Part shown: positions 8,118-17,016 of the stretch, one piece after another
How the letters are laid out: every line of letters starts with the position of its first letter
Position numbering within the stretch: position 1 is the first letter of the stretch
Source of the DNA: JBBQER01 sp052148155
GTDB taxonomy: Bacteria > Actinomycetota > Acidimicrobiia > IMCC26256 > PALSA-610
Length of the DNA: 37,240 nucleotides
Assembly: GCA_052148155.1 (NCBI GenBank)
Contig: JBKQIY010000246.1
Location: 1 to 37,240, forward strand
Reading direction: 5' to 3'
The notes under the pieces: model-generated
What the model saw: only the letters and a program-made list of their open reading frames with translations
What the model was told of the DNA's origin: nothing
Databases searched by the model: none
Made by a program: the position numbers and the translations under genes

Positions 8118-8849
8118 TCATTCGACCAGCCGGAGTCCCGACGGCGCCATCGACCGATCGGCGACCGGAAGGTCGACGACGAATTCGGTGCGGTGACCGG
8201 CGAACACGTGCTCGCTGTACAGCACAGCTTCACCGGCGACGGTGCGGGTCGTGCGCCGGCACAACAGCACGGGCGAGCCGGTCGGCACTTCGAGGAGTTC
8301 GGCATCGGCCGCCGACGCGGACGCGGCTGCGATTGTTTGGCTCGCGCCGCCGAGCGGCGTGTCGAGCAACTCGTAGAACGGCGCGCGCTCGACGTCAGCG
8401 AGTGACAAGCCTTTGCCGAGCCGTTCGGGACACCACACCGTGACCCGCGCGAACGGATGTGAGTCAGCGAGATTGCAGCGGCGCACCTCGAGCACGCGCC
8501 GCACGCCGAGGATCTTGCGGACGTGAACGGGCGCAGTGACGAACCCGAAGTCGAGCACCCGCCGTTCCGAGGCGATGCCCGCGTCGGCGAGTTGCGCTTC
8601 GATCGTCCCGAGCCGGCCCAGTGATTGGCGCAGCGGGTCGGCGGCGACGAACCAACCGAGCCCCTGACGGGAATCGATCAACCCTTCGTCGTGCAGCTCC
8701 TCAAGCGCTCGGCGGACGGTGACGCGGCTCGCCGCGAACGTCGTAGCGATCTGGGCTTCGCTCGGGAGCAGCCCGCCGCCCGCAAACTCGCCGGCGACGA
8801 CCCGCCGGCGCAGCTCGCCGGCGATTTCCTGGTAGCGGACGTTACGCAC
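8118..8849 (-). CDS. GntR-family transcriptional regulator, HutC/UTRA type
   Basis: 243 aa. Residues 1-70 form the winged helix-turn-helix of GntR proteins (RYQEIAGELRRRVVAGEF, LLPSEAQIATTFAASRVTVRRALEELHDEGLI, then the wing RQGLGWFV). Residues about 85-235 are the UTRA ligand-binding domain (VRKILGVRRVLEVRRCNLADSHPFARVTVW, then SGLRLVE). HutC-type regulators bind small metabolites and usually repress the adjacent genes. The gene is divergent from aconitase with only 55 nt between starts. Two copies of ACTTGTCT overlap its GTG start, so autoregulation and control of aconitase are likely. The effector is unknown. A dicarboxylate or tricarboxylate would fit the neighbour, by inference only. Confidence 0.9.
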   Translation of the reverse strand: MRNVRYQEIAGELRRRVVAGEFAGGGLLPSEAQIATTFAASRVTVRRALEELHDEGLIDSRQGLGWFVAADPLRQSLGRLGTIEAQLADAGIASERRVLDFGFVTAPVHVRKILGVRRVLEVRRCNLADSHPFARVTVWCPERLGKGLSLADVERAPFYELLDTPLGGASQTIAAASASAADAELLEVPTGSPVLLCRRTTRTVAGEAVLYSEHVFAGHRTEFVVDLPVADRSMAPSGLRLVE

Positions 8850-8866
8850 TTGTCTTATACTTGTCT
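8848..8866. promoter_or_regulatory. Tandem operator candidate and overlapping divergent promoters
   Basis: ACTTGTCT occurs twice (8848-8855 and 8859-8866) with an 11-bp period, one helical turn. Within it lie a plus-strand -10 candidate TATACT (8856-8861) for aconitase and a minus-strand TATAAG (8854-8859) towards the regulator gene. A GntR protein bound here would block both promoters. Confidence 0.45.
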
Positions 8867-8904
8867 ACATCAGGTCGAGACACCACCAGAAAAGAGCCTC
8901 CCCG

Positions 8905-11202
8905 ATGGCCGTGACCGCATCCACTCCCGTCGAGCTCGTCGAACCCGTCTACGCACGGCTCCCCGCGCGCACCGCGCTCGCCCGCGAACGCCTCGGGCGT
9001 CCGGTGACCTTGGCTGAGAAGATCCTCGTGAACCATCTGCGGGATCCCTTCTCGCCGTCATTGCAGCTCGAACGCATCGAACGGGGCCGAAGCTACGCCG
9101 ATTTCGATCCCGACCGCGTCGCCCTCCAAGACGCGCTCGCGCAGATCGTGATGCTCCAGTTCATCAGCGCGGGATTGTCGCGTTCCGAAGCACCCACGAC
9201 GGTGCACTGCGATCACCTGATCCAAGCGCGTGTGAAAGCCGCGACCGATCTTGATGCCGCGCTCGACGCCAACAAGGAGGTTTACGACTTCCTGCGCACC
9301 GCATGCGCCAAGTACGGGATCGGTTTTTGGCAGCCGGGCTCGGGGATCATCCACCAAGTCGTGTTGGAGAACTACGCGTTCCCCGGCGGAATGATGATCG
9401 GCACCGATAGCCACACCCCCAACGCCGGTGGTCTGGGCATGGTCGCGATCGGTGTGGGCGGCGGCGACGCGCTCGACGCAATGACCGGGCTTGCGTTCAA
9501 CGTGCGGTGGCCGAAGTTGATCGGGGTGCACCTCACGGGGGCGCTGTCCGGTTGGTCGTCACCAAAAGACGTGATCCTGCGCCTCGCCGGCTTGCTTACC
9601 GTGAAGGGCGGCACCGGCGCCATCGTCGAGTACTTCGGTCCGGGAGCCCAGTCCTTGGCCGCGACCGGCAAGGCCACGATCTGCAACATGGGCGCCGAGA
9701 TCGGCGCGACGACCTCGTTGTTCCCGTACGACGAGCGCACCGCCGCATATTTGAAGGCGACGCGGCGTGAGGAGCTGGCCGACGCGGCCGACGCCGTCGT
9801 CGATGACCTTCGGGCCGATCCCGATGTCGAGCGCGATCCCGAACGGTATTTCGACCAGGTCGTCGAAATCGACCTGTCCGAGTTGGTGCCGCTCATCAAC
9901 GGGCCTGACACCCCTGATCTCGCTCACCGGGTCAGCGAGGTCGGCGTCTGGGCGCGTGCCAATGGTGTTCCCACCCAGATTTCGACGGCCCTGATTGGCT
10001 CGTGCACCAACTCGTCGTACGAAGACATCACCCGGGCCGCGTCGATTGCACGAGACGCCACCGCACACGGCCTGCGCGCCAAAACGCAGCTCTTCGTGAC
10101 TCCGGGCTCGGAACAGGTGCGGGCCACGATCGAACGCGACGGCTTGCTCGCCGATCTCGAAGCCATCGGCGCCACGGTGCTCGCCAACGCCTGCGGGCCC
10201 TGTATCGGACAGTGGGACCGTCCCGCGCTCGACGCGGCGACGGTCAACACCATCGTCACGAGCTACAACCGCAACTTCCCGAAGCGCAACGACGGCCAGG
10301 CGACCACGAAAGCGTTCGTGACGTCGCCCGAGACCGTGATCGCCTTCGCCCTGGCGGGCACCCTCGAGTTCGATCCGCGCACCGACGACATCGACGGCGT
10401 ACACCTCGCGGCCCCGGAAGGAATCGATTTGCCGCCGGGGGGATTCGACCCCGGCGCGTCCGGCTACCTCGCGCCGCCCGAAGACAGCTCCGCAGTGGAG
10501 GTGACCGTCGATCCGAACAGCGATCGGCTGCAGCTGCTCGTGCCGTTCCCGGCGTGGGACGGCTACGACTACTTGGATCTGCCAGTGTTGTGCAAGGCCC
10601 GAGGGAAATGCACCACCGACCAGATCTCCGCGGCGGGAACGTGGCTGCGGTACCGCGGCCACCTCGAGAACATCTCGGGCAATCTTTTCGCCGGTGCGAC
10701 CAACGCATACACGGGTGCGACCGGGCAGGGCAAAGATCCGCTCGACGGCGACACACGCGCCTTCCCCGACATCGCCAAACATCTTGCGGCCGTCGGCGTG
10801 TCATGGTGTGTCGTCGGGGACGACAATTACGGCGAAGGCTCATCGCGCGAACATGCCGCGATGGAGCCGCGCTTTCGGGGCGGCGTCGTCATCCTCGCGC
10901 GCAGCTTCGCCCGCATTCACGAAACCAACTTGAAGAAGCAGGGCCTGTTACCGCTGAGGTTCAACGATCCGACCAGCTACGACCAGATCGGCGAGGACGA
11001 TCGCATCTCCGTCTTCGACCTCGCGGCCCTGGCGCCCGAACAGCCGGTGCGCTGTCGCATCACCAAGCCTGACGGCGCGGTGATCGACTTCGGGTGCACC
11101 CACACCTTCAGCGACGAACAGATCGACTGGTTCAAGGCGGGCGGTGCACTGAACATCATCCGCCAGCGCCAGCGCGAGTTACCTCTTGGAGGCGCCGGCT
11201 GA
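8905..11202 (+). CDS. acnA: Aconitate hydratase, mitochondrial-type
   Basis: 765 aa. It isomerises citrate to isocitrate through cis-aconitate in the TCA cycle, in the cytoplasm, using a [4Fe-4S] cluster. The ligands are visible at C367 (IGSCTNSS), C430 and C433 (ACGPCIGQW), with the spacing of mitochondrial aconitase. Substrate-site motifs include SGIIHQVVLENYAFPG, GTDSHTPNAGGLG and the swivel-domain GDDNYGEGSSREHAAMEPR. The length and motifs match the eukaryotic mitochondrial/short bacterial branch (about 750-780 aa), not the 890-940 aa AcnA/IRP1 branch usual in Actinobacteria. The ATG at 8905 has only a weak purine tract ahead and a leader of about 35 nt from the TATACT box. The 3' end overlaps the convergent sigma gene by 47 nt. 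Confidence 0.95.
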   Translation: MAVTASTPVELVEPVYARLPARTALARERLGRPVTLAEKILVNHLRDPFSPSLQLERIERGRSYADFDPDRVALQDALAQIVMLQFISAGLSRSEAPTTVHCDHLIQARVKAATDLDAALDANKEVYDFLRTACAKYGIGFWQPGSGIIHQVVLENYAFPGGMMIGTDSHTPNAGGLGMVAIGVGGGDALDAMTGLAFNVRWPKLIGVHLTGALSGWSSPKDVILRLAGLLTVKGGTGAIVEYFGPGAQSLAATGKATICNMGAEIGATTSLFPYDERTAAYLKATRREELADAADAVVDDLRADPDVERDPERYFDQVVEIDLSELVPLINGPDTPDLAHRVSEVGVWARANGVPTQISTALIGSCTNSSYEDITRAASIARDATAHGLRAKTQLFVTPGSEQVRATIERDGLLADLEAIGATVLANACGPCIGQWDRPALDAATVNTIVTSYNRNFPKRNDGQATTKAFVTSPETVIAFALAGTLEFDPRTDDIDGVHLAAPEGIDLPPGGFDPGASGYLAPPEDSSAVEVTVDPNSDRLQLLVPFPAWDGYDYLDLPVLCKARGKCTTDQISAAGTWLRYRGHLENISGNLFAGATNAYTGATGQGKDPLDGDTRAFPDIAKHLAAVGVSWCVVGDDNYGEGSSREHAAMEPRFRGGVVILARSFARIHETNLKKQGLLPLRFNDPTSYDQIGEDDRISVFDLAALAPEQPVRCRITKPDGAVIDFGCTHTFSDEQIDWFKAGGALNIIRQRQRELPLGGAG

Positions 11203-12433
11203 GATAGCGCCGCTCGGCATCGGTACTCGCAAGCTCGTGAGCCTGACGGTACGCGACCGCGGCTTCGTCCCAGCGGTCAAGGCGGCGCAACAGATCGGCA
11301 CGAGCGGCCCACAACAGGTGGTAGTTGTTCAATCGGCCCGAAGCATCGATGGCATCGATGATCGTGAGTCCGACTTCGGGGCCGTCGGCCATCGCCACCG
11401 CGACCGCACGATTCAGCTCCACGACCGGGGACGCGGTCATCTTCGCGAGCTCGCCGTAGAGCGCGGCGATCTCCGCCCAGTCGGTATCGGCAGCCCTGCG
11501 GGCGGTCGCATGACACGCCGCGATGGAAGCCTGCACTTGATACGGGCCGGCCCGACCTCGGCGCAGCGCACCATCGAGCATCGCGACCGCGTCCTCGATC
11601 GCGACGGTGTCCCAGCGCAGACGATCCTGCGCGTCAAGCAGTACGAGGTCGCCGTTCCCGTCGACGCGTGCGGCTCGCCGTGCGTCGTGCAGCAGCATGA
11701 GTGCGAGCAGCCCGACCGCCTCCGGCTCGTCTGGCATGAGCTCGGCCAACGTGCGGCCAAGTCGAATGGCCTCCACACACAGGCCCTGACGTACGAGGTC
11801 GGCGCCGGCGGTCGCGGCGTATCCCTCGTTGAACAAGAGATACAACACGGCCAGCACCGCGTTCGTGCGCTCCGGAAGCAAATGACCAGGCGGCACCCGA
11901 TACGGGATCGCCGCGTTGCGAATCTTGTGCTTCGCGCGGACCAAACGCTGCGCCATCGTGGGTTCCGGGACAAGGAACGCACGACTGATCTCAGCCGTCG
12001 TCAGACCGACGAGCGTACGGAGCGTCAACGCGACCTGGGCGTCCGTCGAAAGCGCCGGATGACAGCACGTGAAGATCAGCCGCAAGCGGTCGTCGTCGAC
12101 GCCACTGTCGTCCGGTCGGAACGGTTCGTCTCCCGACGACAGCACGGCTACCTCCCGGAGTTTCGACGCGCCGGTACTCACCCGACGGGCGCGATCGATC
12201 GCACGGTTCCGAGCGGTCGTCGTGAGCCATCCGCCGGGATTGCGCGGAACGCCGTCGCGCCGCCAGTGTTGGACCGCGAGCACGAAGGCGTCCTGCGCGC
12301 ATTCCTCGGCGACGTCCCAGTCGCCGGTGACCCGGATCAACGTCGCGACGACCCGGCCCCACTCGTCGTGAAACGCGGCTGCGACCGCGGCCTCAACATC
12401 GGCTTCGACGTCGGCCGGGACGTCGGGCGTCAC
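11156..12433 (-). CDS. ECF42-type RNA polymerase sigma factor with TPR-like extension
   Basis: 425 aa. Sigma region 2 lies around residues 20-95 (GDWDVAEECAQDAFVLAVQHWRRDG in two runs, then NPGGWLTTTARNRAIDRAR). Region 4 is at about 130-180 (LTLRTLVGLTTAEISRAFLV, PEPTMAQRLVRAKHKI). The remaining 240 residues are the long helical, TPR-like C-terminal domain that defines this group (NEGYAATAGADLVR, QDRLRWDTVAIEDAV, SPVVELNRAVAV, WAARADLLRRLDRWDEAAVAY). These sigma factors lack a classical anti-sigma factor and sit beside DGPF proteins, as here. The GTG start overlaps the upstream DGPF stop (GTGA), so the two are translationally coupled. Targets and signal are unknown. Regulation through the extension is known for the group, not shown here. 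Confidence 0.92.
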   Translation of the reverse strand: MTPDVPADVEADVEAAVAAAFHDEWGRVVATLIRVTGDWDVAEECAQDAFVLAVQHWRRDGVPRNPGGWLTTTARNRAIDRARRVSTGASKLREVAVLSSGDEPFRPDDSGVDDDRLRLIFTCCHPALSTDAQVALTLRTLVGLTTAEISRAFLVPEPTMAQRLVRAKHKIRNAAIPYRVPPGHLLPERTNAVLAVLYLLFNEGYAATAGADLVRQGLCVEAIRLGRTLAELMPDEPEAVGLLALMLLHDARRAARVDGNGDLVLLDAQDRLRWDTVAIEDAVAMLDGALRRGRAGPYQVQASIAACHATARRAADTDWAEIAALYGELAKMTASPVVELNRAVAVAMADGPEVGLTIIDAIDASGRLNNYHLLWAARADLLRRLDRWDEAAVAYRQAHELASTDAERRYLSRRLQEVTRAGAGG

Positions 12434-12777
12434 ATCTCCCAGATCGGCCTCACTTCGATCGAACCGTTCCGTGCTCCAGGAATCTTGGCCGCGATCTCGA
12501 TGGCTTCGTCGAGATCCTTGCAGTCGACCACGAAGTAGCCGCCGATCTGCTCCTTGGTCTCGGCGAACGGGCCGTCCGAGGTCACCGTCTCGCCGTCGCG
12601 GACTCGCACCGTCGTGGCGTCAGCGGTCGGGCGCAGCCTCTCACCGCCCTGTATCACGCCTCGCGTTCCCATCTCCTCCATGAACACGCCGTACTCGGCC
12701 GTGCTGGCCGCGGCTTCGCCGGGACTGGTCGCGGCGTCGGCGCTCTCGTCAGTACAGATCATCAACAGGTACCGCAT
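12430..12777 (-). CDS. YCII/DGPF-domain protein, partner of the ECF42 sigma factor
   Basis: 115 aa, a complete small alpha/beta domain of the YCII-like superfamily. It starts MRYLLMICTD, has the signature TSDGPFAETKEQIGGYF with DGPF at residues 68-71, and ends with ARNGSIEVRPIWEM. Such proteins are the standard companions of ECF42 sigma factors; their biochemical role is unsettled. The ATG at 12777 has a strong Shine-Dalgarno (GAGGAGG, 4 nt spacing). The stop overlaps the sigma start by the GTGA tetranucleotide, so it is the first gene of a two-gene operon. The glycosidase-like gene starts about 80 nt away on the other strand. Confidence 0.9.
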   Translation of the reverse strand: MRYLLMICTDESADAATSPGEAAASTAEYGVFMEEMGTRGVIQGGERLRPTADATTVRVRDGETVTSDGPFAETKEQIGGYFVVDCKDLDEAIEIAAKIPGARNGSIEVRPIWEM

Positions 12778-12856
12778 GGTGCCTCCTCGTTGTGGGTGTC
12801 GAGGGTACGACGAACGAGATTCCCCAAAATCGACACGGACAAGCTTGAATGCGTGC

Positions 12857-15091
12857 GTGTTTGACGGGGGAGCGACCGGCCACCGACTCGAGGCGGGTCC
12901 GCTCGGCGTCGACGTCACCGACTCGGGTGTGGTACGGATCGGGTGGGACGAACCCGACTGGCTCGGGCCCGCACAGTTGGTCGCTCCAGCCGACCCGGCC
13001 GCCACGCGCGTCTCGGCGACGGCCGACCTGATCACCGTCGAGTCGGATTGGGTCGTCGGTGAGGTGGCGACACTGCCTCAAGAACCCGTCGTCGTCTTGC
13101 GTCTCGCCGCCCGCAGGTCGACGACCGGCTTCGGCACCGGAGACTTCGCTCGGCCTTCGGTCGCGTGGCACTTCGTTCCCGGCGCGCGCGCGGCCAGCGG
13201 CGCGCCAGCGGGCCTGCGTACGTTCGGTTATCAGTACACCGAGTTCGCGCTCCCCGTATTCAGCGACGCCGCGATGTCGCACTGGCGACTGTTGCCGTTC
13301 CGGCCTCCGGTGGTCATGCCGTTCGGTCTGATCGCTCCCGATGGCCGCACAATGTTGGTCGCGCCGCTGCAGGCCTTCCACGAGCAGGTGATCGTGGTCC
13401 CGGCCGGGAACGACGAGGCAGGCAGCGGCTTGCACATGGGCTGGCACGGCGAAATCGACCGTGTCGAAGCCGGATTCGCCACCGAGTTTGCGATCATCGC
13501 CGGTGACGGCCCCCGGGAAGTCTTCGCACGCTGGGCACGGCTTCTACGGTCGGCGTCAGGTGTGCCGGCACCGGCCCGTGACGCCGATGTGCTCGGGACG
13601 CGACTGTCGTATTGGACCGACAACGGCAGCGCCTACTGGTACCGAACCGAGCCGGATCTCGACGCCGCGTCGTCGATCGTCGCGACGGTCGACGATCTCG
13701 AGGCGCGCGGTCTTCCAGTGGGTGCCGTGCAACTCGACTCGTGGTGGTATCCGCACGAAGTGGCCCGACCGTTCGACACCGACGAATCGGTCGTTCCTCC
13801 GACGGGCATGATCCGGTGGGAGCCGCGGCCCGACGTCCTGCCCGAAGGCATCGAGATGTTGCGCGAGCGCCTCGACCGCCGTCCACTGGTCGCGCATTGC
13901 CGCCATCTGTCTTCGCAATCACCGTACCGCGACGAGTTCCCGATGTGGGTCGACGGCGACCGCGCCCATCCTCAGGACCGCGAGCTCTACGAACGACTGC
14001 TCGACCAGGCCGTCGCCTGGGGTGTGGAGGTATTCGAGCACGACTGGCTGATCGAGTGTTTCCTCGGCGTGCGCGCGCTGCGAGCGCCGGGACGTGCCGC
14101 GGCCTGGCAGGAAGGCATCGACGCCGGACTTGGATCGCGCAACCTTCACGCCCAATGGTGCATGGCATCGCCCGCCGATTTCGCGCAGACCAGCCGTCTG
14201 CACAACGTGACGTCCATTCGCACGAGCGGCGACCACGGCTACATGGTGGGACCGGAAGTGCTGTGGGCGTGGTTCCTCCACACCAACGTGATGGCCCGCG
14301 CGCTGGGACTGTGGCCGTACAAGGACGTGTTTCGTTCCGCACCGGGTTCCGACACACGTGAGCTCGAGGCGTTGCTCGCCGCGCTCTCTGGCGGACCGGT
14401 CGGCATTGGTGACGCCCTCGGCGACGCCGATGTCGGACTGATCCGGCGAACGTGCCGCGCCGACGGCGTGCTCGTACGTCCCGACGTGCCGGTCGCCGCG
14501 ATCGATCGAGCGGCCTTCGGTGCGCCCGTATGGTCCGGTGAGCTGCTCGTCGGAAGCACCCACACGCGCCACGCCGCAGGTCGCTGGGCGTACGTCGTCA
14601 CCTGCAATGTCGGCGCCGATCAGCGAGCGGAACGCACGCGAGTCTCGATGACCGATCTCGGCGACGACCGACCCGACACGAACCGGGTCGCGGTGTTCGA
14701 TTGGCGGAACCGCCGCGTCGACGTGCTCCCCGCAGATGGTGCGTACGACGTCGTGCTCGAACCCCGCGACTGGGACTATCGCGTCGTCGCGCCGATCCTC
14801 GCCGGTGGCGTCGCACTGATCGGCGACCCGAAGTTGTACGCATGTTCGGGCGATACCCGCATCGCCGACGTGCAGGTCGACGACGACGGCGAAGGGTTGA
14901 CGATCACCGTCCTGGGTGCGAATGAAGTCGTCACCCTCGTCGGGTGGTCGCAGCTTCCGATCTCGGCCCGTGCATGGTCGCCCGCCACCGGTGCGACAGA
15001 CGTTGCCTGCACCCACGACGTCGCGAGCGGGGGCTGGGACCTCGAGCTCGAGATCGGCAGCGCCGGTTGGACGAAACTCCATGTCCGCTGA
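12857..15091 (+). CDS. Glycosidase-like TIM-barrel protein, clan GH-D-like
   Basis: About 744 aa from GTG 12857 (TTG 12845 is an alternative; neither has a good Shine-Dalgarno). The frame opens at 12554, but the first 100 codons are antisense to the DGPF gene. An N-terminal beta-rich region (1-240) precedes a barrel-like core that contains LSYWTDNGSAYWY, VQLDSWWYPHE (D294), VFEHDWLIE (D396) and RTSGDHGYMVG (D459). It ends in a beta-rich C-terminal domain from about 610. By position, D396 resembles the nucleophile and D459 the acid/base of GH27/GH36 alpha-galactosidases and the raffinose-synthase relatives. That assignment is inference. There is no signal peptide, so it should act in the cytoplasm. 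No sugar transporter is nearby. Confidence 0.7.
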   Translation: MFDGGATGHRLEAGPLGVDVTDSGVVRIGWDEPDWLGPAQLVAPADPAATRVSATADLITVESDWVVGEVATLPQEPVVVLRLAARRSTTGFGTGDFARPSVAWHFVPGARAASGAPAGLRTFGYQYTEFALPVFSDAAMSHWRLLPFRPPVVMPFGLIAPDGRTMLVAPLQAFHEQVIVVPAGNDEAGSGLHMGWHGEIDRVEAGFATEFAIIAGDGPREVFARWARLLRSASGVPAPARDADVLGTRLSYWTDNGSAYWYRTEPDLDAASSIVATVDDLEARGLPVGAVQLDSWWYPHEVARPFDTDESVVPPTGMIRWEPRPDVLPEGIEMLRERLDRRPLVAHCRHLSSQSPYRDEFPMWVDGDRAHPQDRELYERLLDQAVAWGVEVFEHDWLIECFLGVRALRAPGRAAAWQEGIDAGLGSRNLHAQWCMASPADFAQTSRLHNVTSIRTSGDHGYMVGPEVLWAWFLHTNVMARALGLWPYKDVFRSAPGSDTRELEALLAALSGGPVGIGDALGDADVGLIRRTCRADGVLVRPDVPVAAIDRAAFGAPVWSGELLVGSTHTRHAAGRWAYVVTCNVGADQRAERTRVSMTDLGDDRPDTNRVAVFDWRNRRVDVLPADGAYDVVLEPRDWDYRVVAPILAGGVALIGDPKLYACSGDTRIADVQVDDDGEGLTITVLGANEVVTLVGWSQLPISARAWSPATGATDVACTHDVASGGWDLELEIGSAGWTKLHVR

Positions 15092-15548
15092 CCGAACGTG
15101 ATCAGGCGCTCGACGATGGCCGCCCGACAACCGGGGAGCGGCGCCGTACGACTCGTCTGAGTGGCCGAATCTGTCGGCGGCCCGCGGGTCGGTCGAAGAC
15201 TCGAACCGGCCGGCGCCGGTGCGGAAGGAGCGCGTCTCGAACCGCGAGATGACGATGTCGACGGCGATCAGGCACGTAGATCGTCGTTGGCGCACGCGAT
15301 GAACGCGACTACTTCAAGCTCGCACTCGACGCAGCGTTCGTTGCACCCACCGCGGTCAGCAGCTGCGTCGGTCAGCGCCTCGCGCGGCGGAGATGCGAGC
15401 GGTTGTTGCGGCTTCGGGCGCGCAGGGAACGTTGACGTTGACGGCCCGGCGATCGAAGATCCCAGTTCCGTACCTGGTGTCCGCGGAGGTCTGACAGTTC
15501 GTCTCGCGTCGGTGTGTAGACGCAGCACAGGCAGCTAACGTCCGACGT
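15092..15548. other. Intergenic region after the glycosidase-like gene
   Basis: 457 nt between two plus-strand genes. I see no convincing coding frame. A short GC hairpin (ACCGGC 15205-15210 with GCCGGT 15215-15220, loop 4) could end the upstream transcript. The last 15 nt carry the -10 candidate of the GNAT gene. Confidence 0.4.
15536..15541 (+). promoter_or_regulatory. Putative -10 hexamer, leaderless GNAT transcript
   Basis: TAACGT fits TAnnnT and ends 7 nt before the GTG start at 15549. There is no Shine-Dalgarno, so transcription probably starts at the codon itself. Confidence 0.38.
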
Positions 15549-15986
15549 GTGAGCGAATGGGATGTCGTCATCGTCGACGCGGCGCCCGACGCCGACGTCG
15601 CGGAGTTACGGGCCGCGATGCACGCGTTCAACTTCGCGGCGACCGGATATCGCGGTGCTCGGTCGCTTTCGTGCTTCGTTCGCAACGACGGCGAACTGAT
15701 CGCCGGCATCGATGGTTTCACCTGGGGCGGATATGCGCGTATCGACTACCTGTGGGTCATCGAGCGGCTCCGCCGGCGAGGACTCGGTACCCAGCTCCTG
15801 TCCTGCGCCGAGGCCGAAGCCTGCCGGCGCGGCTGCACGACCGTCGTGCTCGACACGCATTCGTTCCAAGCGCCCGACCTCTACCGTGCTCGGGGCTACA
15901 TCGAGGTCGGGACCACGGTCGACACGCCCCGCGGATACTCGCAAACGCTGTTCCAAAAGCAGCTTTCAATGACACATAGGGAATGA
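15549..15986 (+). CDS. GNAT-family N-acetyltransferase
   Basis: 145 aa, GTG start. The GNAT core is compact and complete: FNFAATGYRGARSLSCFVRN leads to the central strand GFTWGGYARIDYLWV, the acetyl-CoA loop RRRGLG (ERLRRRGLGTQLLSCAEAEA), TTVVLDTHSFQAPDLY and RARGYIEVG. The DTHSFQAP variant of the strand-5 region occurs in a subgroup of small stress-related acetyltransferases, but the acceptor is unknown. The start is chosen because a TAACGT box lies 7 nt ahead and the domain begins within 10 residues. The stop is 10 nt before the alcohol dehydrogenase start, so the two are probably co-transcribed. Confidence 0.82.
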   Translation: MSEWDVVIVDAAPDADVAELRAAMHAFNFAATGYRGARSLSCFVRNDGELIAGIDGFTWGGYARIDYLWVIERLRRRGLGTQLLSCAEAEACRRGCTTVVLDTHSFQAPDLYRARGYIEVGTTVDTPRGYSQTLFQKQLSMTHRE

Positions 15987-15996
15987 GATATCTCGG

Positions 15997-17016
15997 GTGC
16001 AACAACTGACGTTTGTCGGCGCCGGTCGGTTCGTGTGGGAAGAGCGGCCGGCGCCGGAACTTTTGAGCGGCGACGCTGCGCTCGTTCGGCCCGTCGCGGT
16101 CGCGACCTGCGACCTCGACATCGCCCTCGTCTCCGGACGGGCACCGATCCCCGGTCCGTTCGCGTTCGGTCACGAATTCGTGGCCGACGTGATCGAGGTC
16201 GGCGAAACGGTCGCAACGTTTCGGCCGGGTGACCGCGTGATCGTGCCGTTCCAGGTGAGTTGCGGCGTCTGCGACCCCTGCCGGCGCGGCCTCACGGCGA
16301 GTTGCGCGACCGCCGGCGCCGGCGCGGCGTACGGGATGGCGCCGATCGCGCGTCGTGAATGGGGTGGCGCGTTGAGTGACCGCGTGTACGTCCCCTACGC
16401 AGACGCGATGCTCGTCGCGCTGCCCGAGGGGGCGACGCCCGACTCGGCTGCAAGCGTCTCCGACAACGTACCCGACGGTTGGCGGGCGGTTGCACCCCAC
16501 CTCGAACGCCGGACCGGCGCACCAGTCCTGGTCGTCGGAGGCGCGGGTGACGTCGCGCTGTACGCGGCCGCGGTCGCGGTCGCGCTCGGTTCGACGCAAG
16601 TCGACTACGTCGATACGGACATTCGCCGGTTGGCGGTGGCCGAACGGATCGGCGCGAACCCGTTGGAGCGACCGGTGGACGGGAGCCGTCTTGGACGCTA
16701 CCCAATTACCGTCGATCACAGCGGCGACATTGCGGGCCTGCACAGCGCGTTGCGGTCAACGGAGCCCGAGGGTACGTGCACGTCGACCGCGATCTACTTC
16801 GCGGCGCAGACCGCGCTCCCGCTCCTCGACATGTACACACGCGGCGTCGAGTATCGCACCGGACGGGTCAACGCACGCGCCGCGATCCCGCACGTGCTCG
16901 ACCTCATGGCCTCGGGTCGGCTTCGACCCGAGCTGGTCACAAGCGCGATCGTGATGTGGGACGACGCGCCGGACGTCCTCGCGAGTCTCGAAGCCAAGAC
17001 CGTCATTGTGCGATAG
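15997..17016 (+). CDS. Zinc-dependent medium-chain alcohol dehydrogenase family protein
   Basis: 339 aa, GTG start 10 nt after the GNAT stop. MDR family, NAD(P)-dependent oxidation of alcohols or reduction of carbonyls. Catalytic-zinc ligands C38 (ATCDLD), H59 and E60 (FGHEF) are present. The structural-zinc lobe is intact at C89, C92, C95 and C103 (CGVCDPCRRGLTASC). The Rossmann nucleotide site is VVGGAGDVALYAAAVAVALG followed by the acidic YVDTD. The last residue is degenerate relative to GxGxxG (GGAGDV), which is tolerated in the family. Residues VSDNVPDGWRAV resemble the hinge of formaldehyde/threonine dehydrogenase-like members. The substrate is unknown. The 3' end overlaps the convergent DUF3995 gene by 14 nt. 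Confidence 0.88.
   Translation: MQQLTFVGAGRFVWEERPAPELLSGDAALVRPVAVATCDLDIALVSGRAPIPGPFAFGHEFVADVIEVGETVATFRPGDRVIVPFQVSCGVCDPCRRGLTASCATAGAGAAYGMAPIARREWGGALSDRVYVPYADAMLVALPEGATPDSAASVSDNVPDGWRAVAPHLERRTGAPVLVVGGAGDVALYAAAVAVALGSTQVDYVDTDIRRLAVAERIGANPLERPVDGSRLGRYPITVDHSGDIAGLHSALRSTEPEGTCTSTAIYFAAQTALPLLDMYTRGVEYRTGRVNARAAIPHVLDLMASGRLRPELVTSAIVMWDDAPDVLASLEAKTVIVR

Noticed and set aside
12554..12856. N-terminal extension of the glycosidase-like frame
   Set aside because: The first 100 codons lie antisense to the DGPF and sigma coding region and read as Ser/Arg-rich non-protein, so the start was moved to 12857.
15985..15994. Perfect palindrome GAGATATCTC between GNAT and alcohol dehydrogenase
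   Set aside because: It spans a stop codon within an apparent operon, is short and has no partner copy. Most likely chance.
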